Shown: positions 26,564 to 36,514, numbered from the stretch's first letter. The stretch is 43,883 bases of DNA from Desulfurellaceae bacterium (GCA_015486965.1 WFQQ01000122.1:1-43883); one strand, 5' to 3'. Notes: generated by a model from the sequence alone, not told the origin. Made by a program: numbers and translations.

Positions 26564-27432
26564 AAGCCTTTTTACAATACACAATCAACGGAATAATAAC
26601 AGGGCTTATATACTCCCTTGTTGCCCTTGGGTTCAACATAATCTACTCCACAACAAGAATCGTGAACTTTGCCCAGGGCGAGTTTGTTATGCTGGGCGCC
26701 ATGCTCCAGTTTTATTTCTTAACCCTACATATTCCAATAGTCCTGAGTTTTTTACTCTCTTCACTAATCGTAGGAGTGATAGGCTACTTTATCCATGCAG
26801 TGTTTATAAGGGGTACAAGAAACCCCCAAGAACTTGCCCTTATAGTGCTAACAATAGGCATAGCCATGATCTTGAGGGGTACATCCATGCTTCTTTTTGG
26901 TAAAAATGCTCACGCTGTCAAACAGTTCTTGCCGTTTGATAGTATTACCGTATTTGGATTGACATTTTCCTCCCAGTACATAGTTGTATTTGCGGGAGCC
27001 ATTATATTTGCGACACTCCTTTTTATTTACTTCAACAAAACAAATTCAGGCAAGGTTATGATGGCAAGCTCAAACAACCCTCTGGCATGCAGGCTATTTG
27101 GTATCGATGTGGAGCAGGTTCAGGCCATCTCCTTCTTTATTAGCGGAATGCTGGGAGCCATAGGCGGTTCCATTATTGCTCCCATAAGCTTCGCCAAATA
27201 CAACATGGGGTTAATTATGGGCTTAAAAGGGTTTTCTGCGAGTGTGGTTGGTGGCTTTGGAAACAATGTTGGAGCTATAGCAGGTGGACTCATTATAGGT
27301 GTCTCAGAATCTCTTGCTGCTGGGTACATCTCTTCTTCTTACAAAGATATAGTCGCATTTCTAATCATGATATTGGTGCTTTTTGTAAAGCCGTCGGGCA
27401 TTTTCGGAGCTAAGGATATTGAAAGGGTTTAG
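26560..27432 (+). CDS. livH: Branched-chain amino acid ABC transporter permease LivH; apparent AUA start (26560-26562), track start GTG 26662 is probably internal
   Basis: Open frame from 26557 reads (ATA)[47 protein letters not shown], matching the LivH N-terminus (LINGL..GSIYALIALGY..IYG..GIINFAHGE). SD GGGAGG 26547-26552. No ATG/GTG/TTG between in-frame TAA 26554 and GTG 26662. Confidence 0.8.
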   Translation: MEAFLQYTINGIITGLIYSLVALGFNIIYSTTRIVNFAQGEFVMLGAMLQFYFLTLHIPIVLSFLLSSLIVGVIGYFIHAVFIRGTRNPQELALIVLTIGIAMILRGTSMLLFGKNAHAVKQFLPFDSITVFGLTFSSQYIVVFAGAIIFATLLFIYFNKTNSGKVMMASSNNPLACRLFGIDVEQVQAISFFISGMLGAIGGSIIAPISFAKYNMGLIMGLKGFSASVVGGFGNNVGAIAGGLIIGVSESLAAGYISSSYKDIVAFLIMILVLFVKPSGIFGAKDIERV

Positions 27433-28359
27433 ATGAGACAGAGCACGGCAACATACATTCTAATATTTGTGTTTTTAACCGCTGGCATTTTTATAAAAAA
27501 CCCCTTCATTTTAAACATGGTATCACTTTCAGCCCTTACCGTAATTACAGTTTTGGGCTTAAACCTCCTTCTTGGATATGCAGGTCAGGTATCCTTAGGG
27601 CATGCGGGATTTGTTGCTATGGGTGCATATATCTCTTCCATTCTTTCCATCAAAACAGGACTCAACCCCTGGCTATCAATAGCCATTGCTTCAGCTATCA
27701 CAACCGTTGTTGCAGCGTTTATTGGGTATCCAACCCTAAAACTAAAGGGCCACTATTTAGCGATGGCAACACTTGCCATAGGTGAGATTATCTACATGCT
27801 TGCAAATAACTTAATAACACTAACTGGTGGTCATCAAGGTCTTACTGGCATCCCCATGCTCTCAATAGGCAACTTCACATTCGATAGCGAGAAAAAATTC
27901 TACTTTTTCTCATGGGCGGTGGTTCTCCTATTTGCATTTGTAAGCAACAGAATAATAAACTCCCACTACGGGAGGGCGCTTAAAGCAATACACGAAAAAG
28001 AGGCAGCAGCGAAATCGTTTGGAGTTAATGTTCACCTTTATAAAGTTGCAATATTCTCGTTGAGTGCTTTCTACGCTGCAATCTCTGGAGGGTTATACGC
28101 CTTTTACATTGGTTTTATTTCACCATCTTCGTTCAGTCTGCTTAAATCGATAGACTATATCGTAATGGCATTTGTTGGTGGAATAGACAGCATATTTGGT
28201 TCCATCATCACAACAGTCATTCTTGGTTCCCTACCCAATATACTAACTTCCCTGCAAGATTTCTGGCCAATAGTAAACGGTGGCCTTTTGGTTGTAGCTG
28301 CCATGTTCATGACCAGAGGACTTGGTGGGTTGATAAAATGGAAAAGAAATACATTTTAA
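27433..28359 (+). CDS. livM: Branched-chain amino acid ABC transporter permease LivM
   Basis: LNLLLGYAGQVSLGHAGFVAMGAYISSIL, GHYLAMATLAIGEII, DYIVMAFVGGIDSIFGSI. Confidence 0.94.
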   Translation: MRQSTATYILIFVFLTAGIFIKNPFILNMVSLSALTVITVLGLNLLLGYAGQVSLGHAGFVAMGAYISSILSIKTGLNPWLSIAIASAITTVVAAFIGYPTLKLKGHYLAMATLAIGEIIYMLANNLITLTGGHQGLTGIPMLSIGNFTFDSEKKFYFFSWAVVLLFAFVSNRIINSHYGRALKAIHEKEAAAKSFGVNVHLYKVAIFSLSAFYAAISGGLYAFYIGFISPSSFSLLKSIDYIVMAFVGGIDSIFGSIITTVILGSLPNILTSLQDFWPIVNGGLLVVAAMFMTRGLGGLIKWKRNTF

Positions 28360-29096
28360 AAATTAAAAACATAACAAAGAGCTTTGGTGGGTTAAAAGCC
28401 TTAGACAATATCAGCTTCAATGTAAATAAAAAGCAGATTAAAGCCTTGGTTGGACCAAACGGTGCTGGAAAAACCACCCTGTTTAACATAATCACGCGGC
28501 TCTACCAACCTGACAGAGGCTCAATAGAGTATGACCAGAAAAACCTCCTATCCTACATGCCGCACCAACTCATCAGACTGGGGATAGCAAGAACATTTCA
28601 AAACATCCAGCTAATAGATGCACTCACAGTAAAAGAGAACATAGCTTTAGGACTCCACGCAAAGATTAAATCCAACCCATTGAGTGTAGTGTTTGGTTTG
28701 AACAGAAAGGAAGAGAAGGAGGTTTTTGAAAAAACTGAACGGGTTGCGCACTTTTTAAAGATAGAGAGCTTTTTGAACAAACACCCAGAGCAAGTTCCCT
28801 TTGGCATAAAAAGACTTGTAGAGATAGGACGGGCTTTGATTAGCCAGCCAAAGCTTCTCCTGCTTGATGAACCAGCGGCTGGTTTGAACGAGAACGAAAC
28901 AGAGAGGCTTCTGAATACGCTGTTCAGAATCTGGGAAAGAGGCATATCCATTCTTCTCATCGAACACGACATGGAGTTTGTGGCTAACTGCTCACACTCC
29001 ATAGTTGTTATGGATAGCGGAAAGAAAATCGCTGAAGGCTTACCAAGTGATGTAATGAATGACTACAATGTAATAAAAGCATACATGGGTGAGTAG
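28338..29096 (+). CDS. livG: Branched-chain amino acid ABC transporter ATPase LivG
   Basis: KSFGGLKALDNISF, GPNGAGKTTLFNIITRLYQPDRG, IARTFQNIQL, LLLDEPAAGLN. Confidence 0.95.
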   Translation: MEKKYILKIKNITKSFGGLKALDNISFNVNKKQIKALVGPNGAGKTTLFNIITRLYQPDRGSIEYDQKNLLSYMPHQLIRLGIARTFQNIQLIDALTVKENIALGLHAKIKSNPLSVVFGLNRKEEKEVFEKTERVAHFLKIESFLNKHPEQVPFGIKRLVEIGRALISQPKLLLLDEPAAGLNENETERLLNTLFRIWERGISILLIEHDMEFVANCSHSIVVMDSGKKIAEGLPSDVMNDYNVIKAYMGE

Positions 29097-29804
29097 ATGC
29101 TGAATGTTAAAAATCTAACTGTTTATTACGGTAGAGCTTTGGCCGTTTCAGATGTGTCATTTAAAGTAAATAAAGGTGAAATTGTAGCCATCGTTGGTTC
29201 AAATGGGGCGGGTAAAACAACCATTCTCAATGCAGTTATGAATATAATACCCAAAAAGGGCAGTGTCTTTTTTAAAAATATAGATATAACACACCTAAAA
29301 ACGCATAGGATTGCAAATTTGGGTGTAAGCTACCTTCCGGATAAAAGAACGGTCTTCAAAGAGCTATCAGTTCTTGACAATCTTAAAGTAGCTTTTTATA
29401 AAATCCCAAAAAGAGGGATAGAAGATTTTAATAAAAAGTTAGAGGATATATTTGAGCACTTTCCAAATCTGCAAGAGAAATTAAAACTGAAGGCGGGCTA
29501 TCTCTCTGGCGGCGAACAGCAGATGCTATCAATAGCTCAAAGTTTAATAAGAAATCCAGAGTTTATAATACTTGATGAACCCTCGGCAGGTCTATCGCCA
29601 AAGCTTGTTAAAGACCTATTTAATATAATAAGCTTCATGAAACACAACAAATTGACCGTTTTAATTGTTGAGCAAAATGTGAATAAAACAATAAAGGTTT
29701 CTGATACGGTTTACTTTCTAAAAAACGGAAAAATTGTGGATTATGGCAGTGCAAGGGATTTTTACGACGACAGGAGAATTAAACAGGCGTATTTTGGAGG
29801 TTAG
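29097..29804 (+). CDS. livF: Branched-chain amino acid ABC transporter ATPase LivF
   Basis: LTVYYGRALAVSDVSFKVNKGEIVAIVGSNGAGKTT, YLSGGEQQMLSIAQSLI, IILDEPSAGLSP. Confidence 0.95.
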   Translation: MLNVKNLTVYYGRALAVSDVSFKVNKGEIVAIVGSNGAGKTTILNAVMNIIPKKGSVFFKNIDITHLKTHRIANLGVSYLPDKRTVFKELSVLDNLKVAFYKIPKRGIEDFNKKLEDIFEHFPNLQEKLKLKAGYLSGGEQQMLSIAQSLIRNPEFIILDEPSAGLSPKLVKDLFNIISFMKHNKLTVLIVEQNVNKTIKVSDTVYFLKNGKIVDYGSARDFYDDRRIKQAYFGG

Positions 29805-30695
29805 ATGTTCAGGAATGTGGGCATTATCGCCAAAGCCAAGGTAAAAAACATAGACAAAATAGTCAAGGAGCTAACAGAATACTTAAAGAGATGGGGTGTA
29901 AACATAGTGCTTGGTGAGGAGGCAGCAGAGTCTTTAGGGGAAAAAGGTGTAAGCAGGGAAAGGCTCGCCGCACATGTTGATATTATAATAGTTTTGGGTG
30001 GCGATGGAACATTCATATCGGCGGCACGCTCAGTTAATGAGTCGGAGAAAGATATACCAATACTTGGGATAAATTTGGGCAGAATGGGTTTTCTAACTGA
30101 GGTTCCCCTATCAAAAATGTTCGATGTGCTTGAAAAGGTGTTCTCAAAAGGAGATTACCTGATTGAGGAGAGGATGATGCTCGATGTGGAGATATACAAC
30201 AACTCCACATTTGTGAGCAGAAAAACCGTATTCAACGATGTAGTGGTCAGCAAAGGGGCACTTGCAAGGATAGTTCCTATAAATGTTAAAGTTAGTTTTG
30301 GGGAAAAGCTCCTGAATGTTGCCACATACCATGCCGACGGCTTGATTGTTTCAACCCCTTCAGGCTCAACTGCTTATAATTTAGCAGCAGGAGGACCCAT
30401 TGTCTATCCCACACTGGACTGCGTAATTCTAACTCCTATCTGTCCCCATACACTCTCTAACAGACCCATTGTTCTTCCCGACAATGCCCAGCTTACAATA
30501 AAGATAGTTGAAAATATTAAAGATATATTTGCAACCCTGGACGGCCAGATGGGATACAAAATAACTCCAAACCAAAAATTAATCGTCAGAAAATCCACAA
30601 GGAAGATAAAAATCATCACTCAAAAGGACAAAAACTACTTTGATGTTCTAAGAACAAAGTTAAACTGGGAAGAGAGAAAAATTAGAAGCATCTGA
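29805..30695 (+). CDS. nadK: NAD kinase
   Basis: VLGGDGTFISAAR, LGINLGRMGFLTEV, ADGLIVSTPSGSTAYNLAAGGPIVYP, LTPICPHTLSNRPIVLP. Confidence 0.95.
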   Translation: MFRNVGIIAKAKVKNIDKIVKELTEYLKRWGVNIVLGEEAAESLGEKGVSRERLAAHVDIIIVLGGDGTFISAARSVNESEKDIPILGINLGRMGFLTEVPLSKMFDVLEKVFSKGDYLIEERMMLDVEIYNNSTFVSRKTVFNDVVVSKGALARIVPINVKVSFGEKLLNVATYHADGLIVSTPSGSTAYNLAAGGPIVYPTLDCVILTPICPHTLSNRPIVLPDNAQLTIKIVENIKDIFATLDGQMGYKITPNQKLIVRKSTRKIKIITQKDKNYFDVLRTKLNWEERKIRSI

Positions 30696-32230
30696 TGCTA
30701 AAAAAGATAGAGATAGAAAACTTCCTGACCATAGAGAGGATAACCATCGAACCCTCACCAAGAATAACTGCCATAGTAGGAGAGTCGGGAAGCGGTAAAT
30801 CACTGATACTAAAAGCAGTAAACTTTGTATTTTCGCAGAAAACGGATACAACACTGGTGGGCAGCTTTTCAGAGTTAACGAAAATCTCATTGACATTCAA
30901 CCTAAATCCAGTGCAAAAAGATATTGTATCTGAATTCGGTATAACAGATACAGATATTGTCATAACAAAAATTATAAAAAGGGGCTCGTCAAAGGTTTTG
31001 ATAAATCATGAACCGATTACAGCAAAAGCAATAGCCTCACTAAGACCAACTCTCCTAAGCATAGTATCACAGGAGTACAAATTTGAGCTCTTCTCATCTG
31101 AAAAACTGCTTCAGTTAATAGATACACAGGTGGAAAAAAGTACAAAAGAAAACTTTCTAAACAGTTTTAATACCTACGCACATCTCCAAGAAGATATCGG
31201 AACAATTCAAGAGAGGCTCAAACAGATAGATAACTCTCATCCCGAGTTATTACTTGAAGCCATAGAAAGGGTGAACCCAAAAGAAGGTGAATATGAAGAG
31301 CTTTTAGATAAACTGAGCAGAATAAAAAACTCAAAAGCTATAAAGGAAATAGCAGGCAGGGCTGTAATTGAACTTTATGAAAAAGAGAACTCTTGCGAAG
31401 AGGTGCTGAACAAAATCACAAGGGAGTTAGAAAAATTAAACAATTGCTCTTCTTTGGCTGCAACTCTTGAGCCACTTCAAGAAGCATTGGAGCTGATCAG
31501 ACAACCAAAAGGTGAACTCTACGCTCTCACAAGCAACGATTTCTCAGAGGATGATTTAGATGCAATAAACTCAAGACTGTTTCAACTTGAAAAATTAAAA
31601 AGGCAGTTTGGTAAAGAGATTGATGAGATTATAGAGAAAAGGGATGAGTTGAGAAAGCTACTCTCTGAAAAGGATGAATTGCTATTTCAAATGGAAAAAT
31701 TACAGGAAGAATTGAAAAAACAGGAACTTGAGGTTAAGAAAGCTGCGGAACTTCTATCGGGAGAGAGAAAAAAAATAGCAAAGAACATAGAGAAAACGAT
31801 TGTTAAATATCTATCCAAATTGAACCTTGAAAAGAGCACTGTTAAAATAGTCTTTAAGGAAAAGGAGCTATCAAAATCTGGTTTCGACAGCGTAGATATA
31901 CTGTTTTCTGCAAACCCTGACATAAAACCAAATACTTTGGATAAAGTGGCAAGCGGTGGAGAAAAATCGAGATTCATTTTAGCCCTAAAGATGACCCTTT
32001 CCGAACTTTCAAATGTACAGGAAACGGTAATATTTGATGAAATTGAGTCGGGCTTGAGTGCTGAAGCACTGAACAAGCTCCTTAAACTCATAAGTAAGTA
32101 TTCTGAAAGGAACCAGCTTATCCTCATAACACACTCAGAAGAGGTTTCAAAAAATGCTGATGTTGTATATAAAGTGGAAAAAGAGTTCAAAAACGGTAAA
32201 ACCTTGAGTAAAGCCGAGATGACAAAATGA
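30695..32230 (+). CDS. Divergent RecN-like SMC-family DNA repair ATPase
   Basis: MLKKIEIENFLTIERITIEPSPRITAIVGESGSGKSLILKAV; coiled coil; ASGGEKSRFILALKMTLSELSNVQETVIFDEIESGLS; 511 aa. Confidence 0.8.
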   Translation: MLKKIEIENFLTIERITIEPSPRITAIVGESGSGKSLILKAVNFVFSQKTDTTLVGSFSELTKISLTFNLNPVQKDIVSEFGITDTDIVITKIIKRGSSKVLINHEPITAKAIASLRPTLLSIVSQEYKFELFSSEKLLQLIDTQVEKSTKENFLNSFNTYAHLQEDIGTIQERLKQIDNSHPELLLEAIERVNPKEGEYEELLDKLSRIKNSKAIKEIAGRAVIELYEKENSCEEVLNKITRELEKLNNCSSLAATLEPLQEALELIRQPKGELYALTSNDFSEDDLDAINSRLFQLEKLKRQFGKEIDEIIEKRDELRKLLSEKDELLFQMEKLQEELKKQELEVKKAAELLSGERKKIAKNIEKTIVKYLSKLNLEKSTVKIVFKEKELSKSGFDSVDILFSANPDIKPNTLDKVASGGEKSRFILALKMTLSELSNVQETVIFDEIESGLSAEALNKLLKLISKYSERNQLILITHSEEVSKNADVVYKVEKEFKNGKTLSKAEMTK

Positions 32231-33255
32231 GAAATGCAATATTGAGCGGCGGAGGAACTGGTGGACACCTGTTTGCAGCCATAGCGTTTGCTGAATTTTT
32301 AGAGAAAAACGGAATCAATCCTGTAATAGTTGGTTCAGAATACGGTTTAGAAAAGGAAATTTTAAAAAACTATAAATTTGATTACTTCTTGTTAAAAACC
32401 AGAGGTGTTGCGGGTAAAAAGCTAACAGACAAAATTAAAGGGGCTCTACTAATTATAAAGTCCATTACAGACTCCTTTAAAATCATAAAGGAAACAAAAC
32501 CAGTTTTTAGTCTCGGGTTTGGTGGCTATGCGAGTTTCCCTGTAATCGTAGCTTCCAAAATAGTTGGTGTAAGAACTGCAATCTTAGAGCAAAATTCAAT
32601 ACCTGGAAAGTCAAACAAAATTCTATCAAAGCTATGCGATATAACCTTTCTTAATTTCGATATCACAAAAAGGTATATAAATGGAGTGGTTGTGGGAAAC
32701 CCAACAAGGATAAAACCAAAAAAACCGCACAGGGGTATAAAAAAACCTTTCACAATAGGCGTTATTGGTGGCTCAAGGGGTGCAAGGAGCATAAATAACG
32801 CCATGATAGAGCTATCAAATTATAGTCTTGACATTAATGTAATTCACCAAACGGGAGAACAAGATTATGAAAGGGTTAGAGAAAGCTACAAAAACAACAA
32901 AAAAAACTGGAGGGTAGAAAAGTTCATCTACGATATGGATGAGTTTTACAGCAAAATAGACTTTATTGTTTGCAGGGCTGGTGCAAGCACACTGAGTGAA
33001 GTAGCCTGCTCAAGTCTTGGCTCGATACTTATTCCATACCCCTATGCCATATACAACCATCAGTATTTCAACGCAAAATACTTTCACGACAACAAAGCTG
33101 CTTATTTAATCGAAGATAAAGATTTAACTGGAAAAAAACTATTTAGTATTATATCATCTCTAACGGCTGATAAGTTGAAAGAGATGTCAGAGAATGCCTT
33201 AAGGCTTTGCAGACAGGACAGCTGTGAAAGAATGCTGAAACTATTGCTCAGGTGA
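32227..33255 (+). CDS. murG: UDP-GlcNAc--lipid II GlcNAc transferase MurG
   Basis: SGGGTGGHLFAAIAFAEFL, SLGFGGYASFPVIVASKI, EQNSIPGKSNKILSK, IGVIGGSRGARSIN, CRAGASTLSEVA. Confidence 0.95.
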   Translation: MRNAILSGGGTGGHLFAAIAFAEFLEKNGINPVIVGSEYGLEKEILKNYKFDYFLLKTRGVAGKKLTDKIKGALLIIKSITDSFKIIKETKPVFSLGFGGYASFPVIVASKIVGVRTAILEQNSIPGKSNKILSKLCDITFLNFDITKRYINGVVVGNPTRIKPKKPHRGIKKPFTIGVIGGSRGARSINNAMIELSNYSLDINVIHQTGEQDYERVRESYKNNKKNWRVEKFIYDMDEFYSKIDFIVCRAGASTLSEVACSSLGSILIPYPYAIYNHQYFNAKYFHDNKAAYLIEDKDLTGKKLFSIISSLTADKLKEMSENALRLCRQDSCERMLKLLLR

Positions 33256-33259
33256 ACGG

Positions 33260-34006
33260 ATGAAAACGATCGCAATCACGAATCAGAAGGGCGGCGTAGG
33301 AAAAACCACCACTGCAATCAATCTTGGTGCATCTTTAGCTGTATTTGGTAAAAAAGTTCTAATAATAGACATAGACCCACAGGCAAATGCAACAAGTGGA
33401 CTTAACTCAGAAAGGGATGTTTGCATCTACCATGCACTAATTGGCAAAAAATCCTTAAAATCCCTTATCACACCTACAGAGATGGAAAACCTATACATAG
33501 TTCCTTCAAACATATCCCTGATAGGTGCTGAGGTTGAGTTGAAAAACATACAAAACAAAGAAAAGATATTGAAAAATTTACTGAGAGATATAAAAGGGTT
33601 TGACTATGTGTTGATAGACTGTCCACCATCCCTTGGTTTTCTCACCATAAATGCCCTTGTAGCCGCAAACTCTGTTCTTGTTCCTGTTCAGTGTGAATAT
33701 TTCGCAATGGAAGGGTTAGCCCAGCTTCTCCACACAATAAACCTCGTAAAAAGAACCTTTAATCCATCTCTAAAAATAGAGGGTATCCTTCTTACAATGC
33801 ACGATAAAAGGAACAATCTGTCCAAGCAGGTTGAGATGGAGCTTAAACGACACTTTCCCAAATACATATTTAAAACCTTGATTCCAAGGAATGTAAGGTT
33901 ATCTGAAGCACCAAGTTTTGGTAAATCTGTTATCTCTTACGATATAAAATGCCCTGGGAGTCAGAGCTATCTATCATTAGCCAAAGAGGTTTTGAAGTAT
34001 GCCTAA
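33260..34006 (+). CDS. parA: Chromosome-partitioning ATPase ParA/Soj
   Basis: MKTIAITNQKGGVGKTTTAINLGASLA, DIDPQANATSGL, DYVLIDCPPSLGFLTINAL. Confidence 0.96.
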   Translation: MKTIAITNQKGGVGKTTTAINLGASLAVFGKKVLIIDIDPQANATSGLNSERDVCIYHALIGKKSLKSLITPTEMENLYIVPSNISLIGAEVELKNIQNKEKILKNLLRDIKGFDYVLIDCPPSLGFLTINALVAANSVLVPVQCEYFAMEGLAQLLHTINLVKRTFNPSLKIEGILLTMHDKRNNLSKQVEMELKRHFPKYIFKTLIPRNVRLSEAPSFGKSVISYDIKCPGSQSYLSLAKEVLKYA

Positions 34007-34805
34007 AAAAGGTGGATTGGGGAAAGGGCTTGAAGCTATATTTGGTGAGATAGATGAACTTGACAAGGACAACAGAGTAACAACCATATCTTTGGAACTA
34101 ATCGAGAGAAACCCTTTTCAACCCAGGGATACCTTTGACAAAAGAGCAATTGAAGAGCTTGCCCTCTCCATAAAAGAGAAGGGGGTAATACAGCCCATAA
34201 TAGTGCGAGAAAAAGGAGATAAATATCAGATAGTTGCTGGCGAGAGGAGATTTTTAGCGGCAAAAGAGGCTGGCTTAAAATCCATACCAGCTATAATCAA
34301 AAATGTTTCAGATAGAGAGTCAGCAGAGATAGCCCTTATTGAGAATATACAGAGGAAGAACCTAAACCCCTTAGAGGAAGCAAAAGCTTACAAAAGCCTC
34401 ATGGAAAATTTCGGCTATACCCAGGAAGAGGTTGCCAAAAAAGTAGGTAAGGACAGGGCAACCATAGCAAACAGCTTAAGACTTTTAAATCTGCCTGACG
34501 AAATAAAGGAAAAGATTAAAAAAGGTGTTATTACAGCAGGGCATGCACGGGCTATCCTCTCTTTAAAAGACACAGATAAACAGAAAGAGTTAGCCGAAAA
34601 GATAGTGGAAAAGAGGTTGAGCGTTAGGGAAGTTGAAAAACTGACCAAGAGAGGTGAGAACGAAGATGAATTCCCTGAAGCAGTATTGGAATTAAAAAAG
34701 GTATTTAAAATAGTAAAGCTCAAAAAGAGCGGTAAGAGGTTTAAGGTGGAGCTTCTGTTTGATAGTGAAGATGAGCTCATCAATTTCGTGAGGAAGCTAA
34801 CATAA
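33999..34805 (+). CDS. parB: Chromosome-partitioning protein ParB/Spo0J
   Basis: GGLGKGLEAIFGE, ERNPFQPRDTFD, GVIQPIIVREKGDKYQIVAGERRFLAAKEAG, ALIENIQRKNLNPLEEAKAYKSLM, HARAILSL. Confidence 0.96.
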   Translation: MPKKGGLGKGLEAIFGEIDELDKDNRVTTISLELIERNPFQPRDTFDKRAIEELALSIKEKGVIQPIIVREKGDKYQIVAGERRFLAAKEAGLKSIPAIIKNVSDRESAEIALIENIQRKNLNPLEEAKAYKSLMENFGYTQEEVAKKVGKDRATIANSLRLLNLPDEIKEKIKKGVITAGHARAILSLKDTDKQKELAEKIVEKRLSVREVEKLTKRGENEDEFPEAVLELKKVFKIVKLKKSGKRFKVELLFDSEDELINFVRKLT

Positions 34806-34846
34806 TGGAAATCCTAAAATTTAAACATAGGGGAGCGGTATAATCT

Positions 34847-36514
34847 ATGAAAAGGTTGGTTTCTTTTTCTGTTTTCTTTGTTTTTTTGATTAATTTGGTT
34901 GCGTTTTCGGCTACATTAAGGGTAGGGGGCGTCATTAAAAACGAACACGGTGCAGCGGTTGATGGGGTTGAAGTTGTCATCAACTACAACGGTAAAACCT
35001 TAGGTAAAACTGAAACTACAACAAACGGGAGTTATTTCATTGAGATACCCATTAAAAAAATTAACCCCAAAGATATCACCATAGAATTTAAAAAAAGCAC
35101 CTACAAAACGATAGAAGAGCCTATAAAAAACATTCTCGTATCAACACTACCCAACGGCGAAACCATTTACATCTCCTCAATAAACGAAACACTTGGCAGG
35201 GTTACAACGCCAGCCTTCTGGATTGCACTTGGTGTATTGGTTCTGACATTTGCGCTCATATCCTTAGAAATACTCCATAGAACGGTGGCAGCATTGGTTG
35301 GTGCAAGCCTGCTTCTGTTTATTTCATACACAATTGGTATATTCAACGAAAACTACTTTGTTCTATCGTTTGACGAGGCGGTCAGAGCCATAGACTTCAA
35401 TGTAATAATGTTATTGATGGGTATGATGATCATAGTCGGTGTAATGAAAAAGACAGGTGTGTTTCAGTGGCTTGCATACAAGTCATACGCCATGAGTAAG
35501 GGTAATGTATTTAAACTCTCCATAATCTTGATGTTTGTCACAGCTATAGTCAGTGCTTTCTTGGACAATGTTACAACAATGCTCTTGATAGCGCCCGTTT
35601 CAATAGAGATCGCTCTAATGCTGAACATAAACCCCATGAGCCTTTTGATACCTGAAGTCATAGCTTCCAATATGGGCGGAACTGCAACCCTCATAGGCGA
35701 CCCACCAAACATAATGATAGGTTCATTTGCCCATCTAACCTTCAACCAATTTCTGGTTAATTTAGGTGATGTTATTTTACTGATACTAATAGCGAATGTC
35801 TTTGTTATGAAGTTTTTCTTTGGTAAAGAGTATAAAAAAGGTAAGGTTGAGAATGTCGACAAACTGCTTGAAAAACTGAGAGAGGAGTACAAGATAACCG
35901 ATGTAAAGCTCCTTAAGTACTGCCTGTTTGTGCTTGCATTTGTTATTGCTCTATTTGTAACCCACGGAATGCTCCACATGGAGCCATCCATTGCTGCTCT
36001 TGTTGGCGCAGGTCTTATCCTAATTCTCAGCGGGGTTGACATTACAGAGATGATGGAGAAAGAGGTTGAGTGGACAACCCTTGTGTTCTTTATGATGCTT
36101 TTTATAATCGTAGAGGGCAGTGTCCAGACGGGTGTCATAATGATGATAGCCTCCTGGGTAAAAGACCTTGCAGGCAACAGTCTAACGCTTGCCATAATTT
36201 TGATTATATGGGTCAGTGCATTTGCATCTGCAATAATCGACAACATACCGTTTACCGCCACAATGCTACCTGTTGTTGCATACCTTACAAGAACTATACC
36301 AGATGCTGGAAATACCCTGTGGTGGGCTCTCTCCCTTGGGGCATGTTTGGGAGGCAACGGTACTCTAATAGGCGCAAGTGCAAATGTCGTTACAGCTGGA
36401 ATATCGGAAAGGGCTGGATACCCAATAACATTCAAAGAGTTTCTAAAAGTAGGTGCTCCAGCAACAATAGTATCGGTGGCCATTGGTATGATATGGCTAC
36501 TACTTGGAGGTTAA
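34847..36514 (+). CDS. ArsB/NhaD (IT superfamily)-type permease with N-terminal signal peptide and carboxypeptidase-regulatory-like Ig domain
   Basis: Signal peptide to VAFS; LRVGGVIKNEHGAAVDGVEVVINYNGKTLGKTETTTNGSYFIEIP; then multi-TM with FLDNVTTMLLIAPV, GGTATLIGDPPNIMIG, SAIIDNIPFTATMLPV, GGNGTLIGASANVV. Confidence 0.88.
   Translation: MKRLVSFSVFFVFLINLVAFSATLRVGGVIKNEHGAAVDGVEVVINYNGKTLGKTETTTNGSYFIEIPIKKINPKDITIEFKKSTYKTIEEPIKNILVSTLPNGETIYISSINETLGRVTTPAFWIALGVLVLTFALISLEILHRTVAALVGASLLLFISYTIGIFNENYFVLSFDEAVRAIDFNVIMLLMGMMIIVGVMKKTGVFQWLAYKSYAMSKGNVFKLSIILMFVTAIVSAFLDNVTTMLLIAPVSIEIALMLNINPMSLLIPEVIASNMGGTATLIGDPPNIMIGSFAHLTFNQFLVNLGDVILLILIANVFVMKFFFGKEYKKGKVENVDKLLEKLREEYKITDVKLLKYCLFVLAFVIALFVTHGMLHMEPSIAALVGAGLILILSGVDITEMMEKEVEWTTLVFFMMLFIIVEGSVQTGVIMMIASWVKDLAGNSLTLAIILIIWVSAFASAIIDNIPFTATMLPVVAYLTRTIPDAGNTLWWALSLGACLGGNGTLIGASANVVTAGISERAGYPITFKEFLKVGAPATIVSVAIGMIWLLLGG

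Noticed and set aside
26662-26664. GTG 26662 as the true livH start (ORF track)
   Set aside because: It would remove the first LivH TM helix and conserved NG[13 protein letters not shown] region, which is clearly encoded upstream in the same open frame, and it lacks a good upstream SD.
31687-32268. 193-aa antisense ORF over the RecN-like gene
   Set aside because: Antisense artefact of codon bias; Ser/Phe-rich, no motif.
33260-34850. parS sites near parAB
   Set aside because: Scanned for TGTTTCACGTGAAACA-like palindromes and found none convincing; parS may lie outside the window.
35464-36483. 339-aa antisense ORF inside the permease gene
   Set aside because: Shadow ORF opposite a strongly supported transporter CDS; the translation has no recognisable family and low-complexity S/T/I composition.
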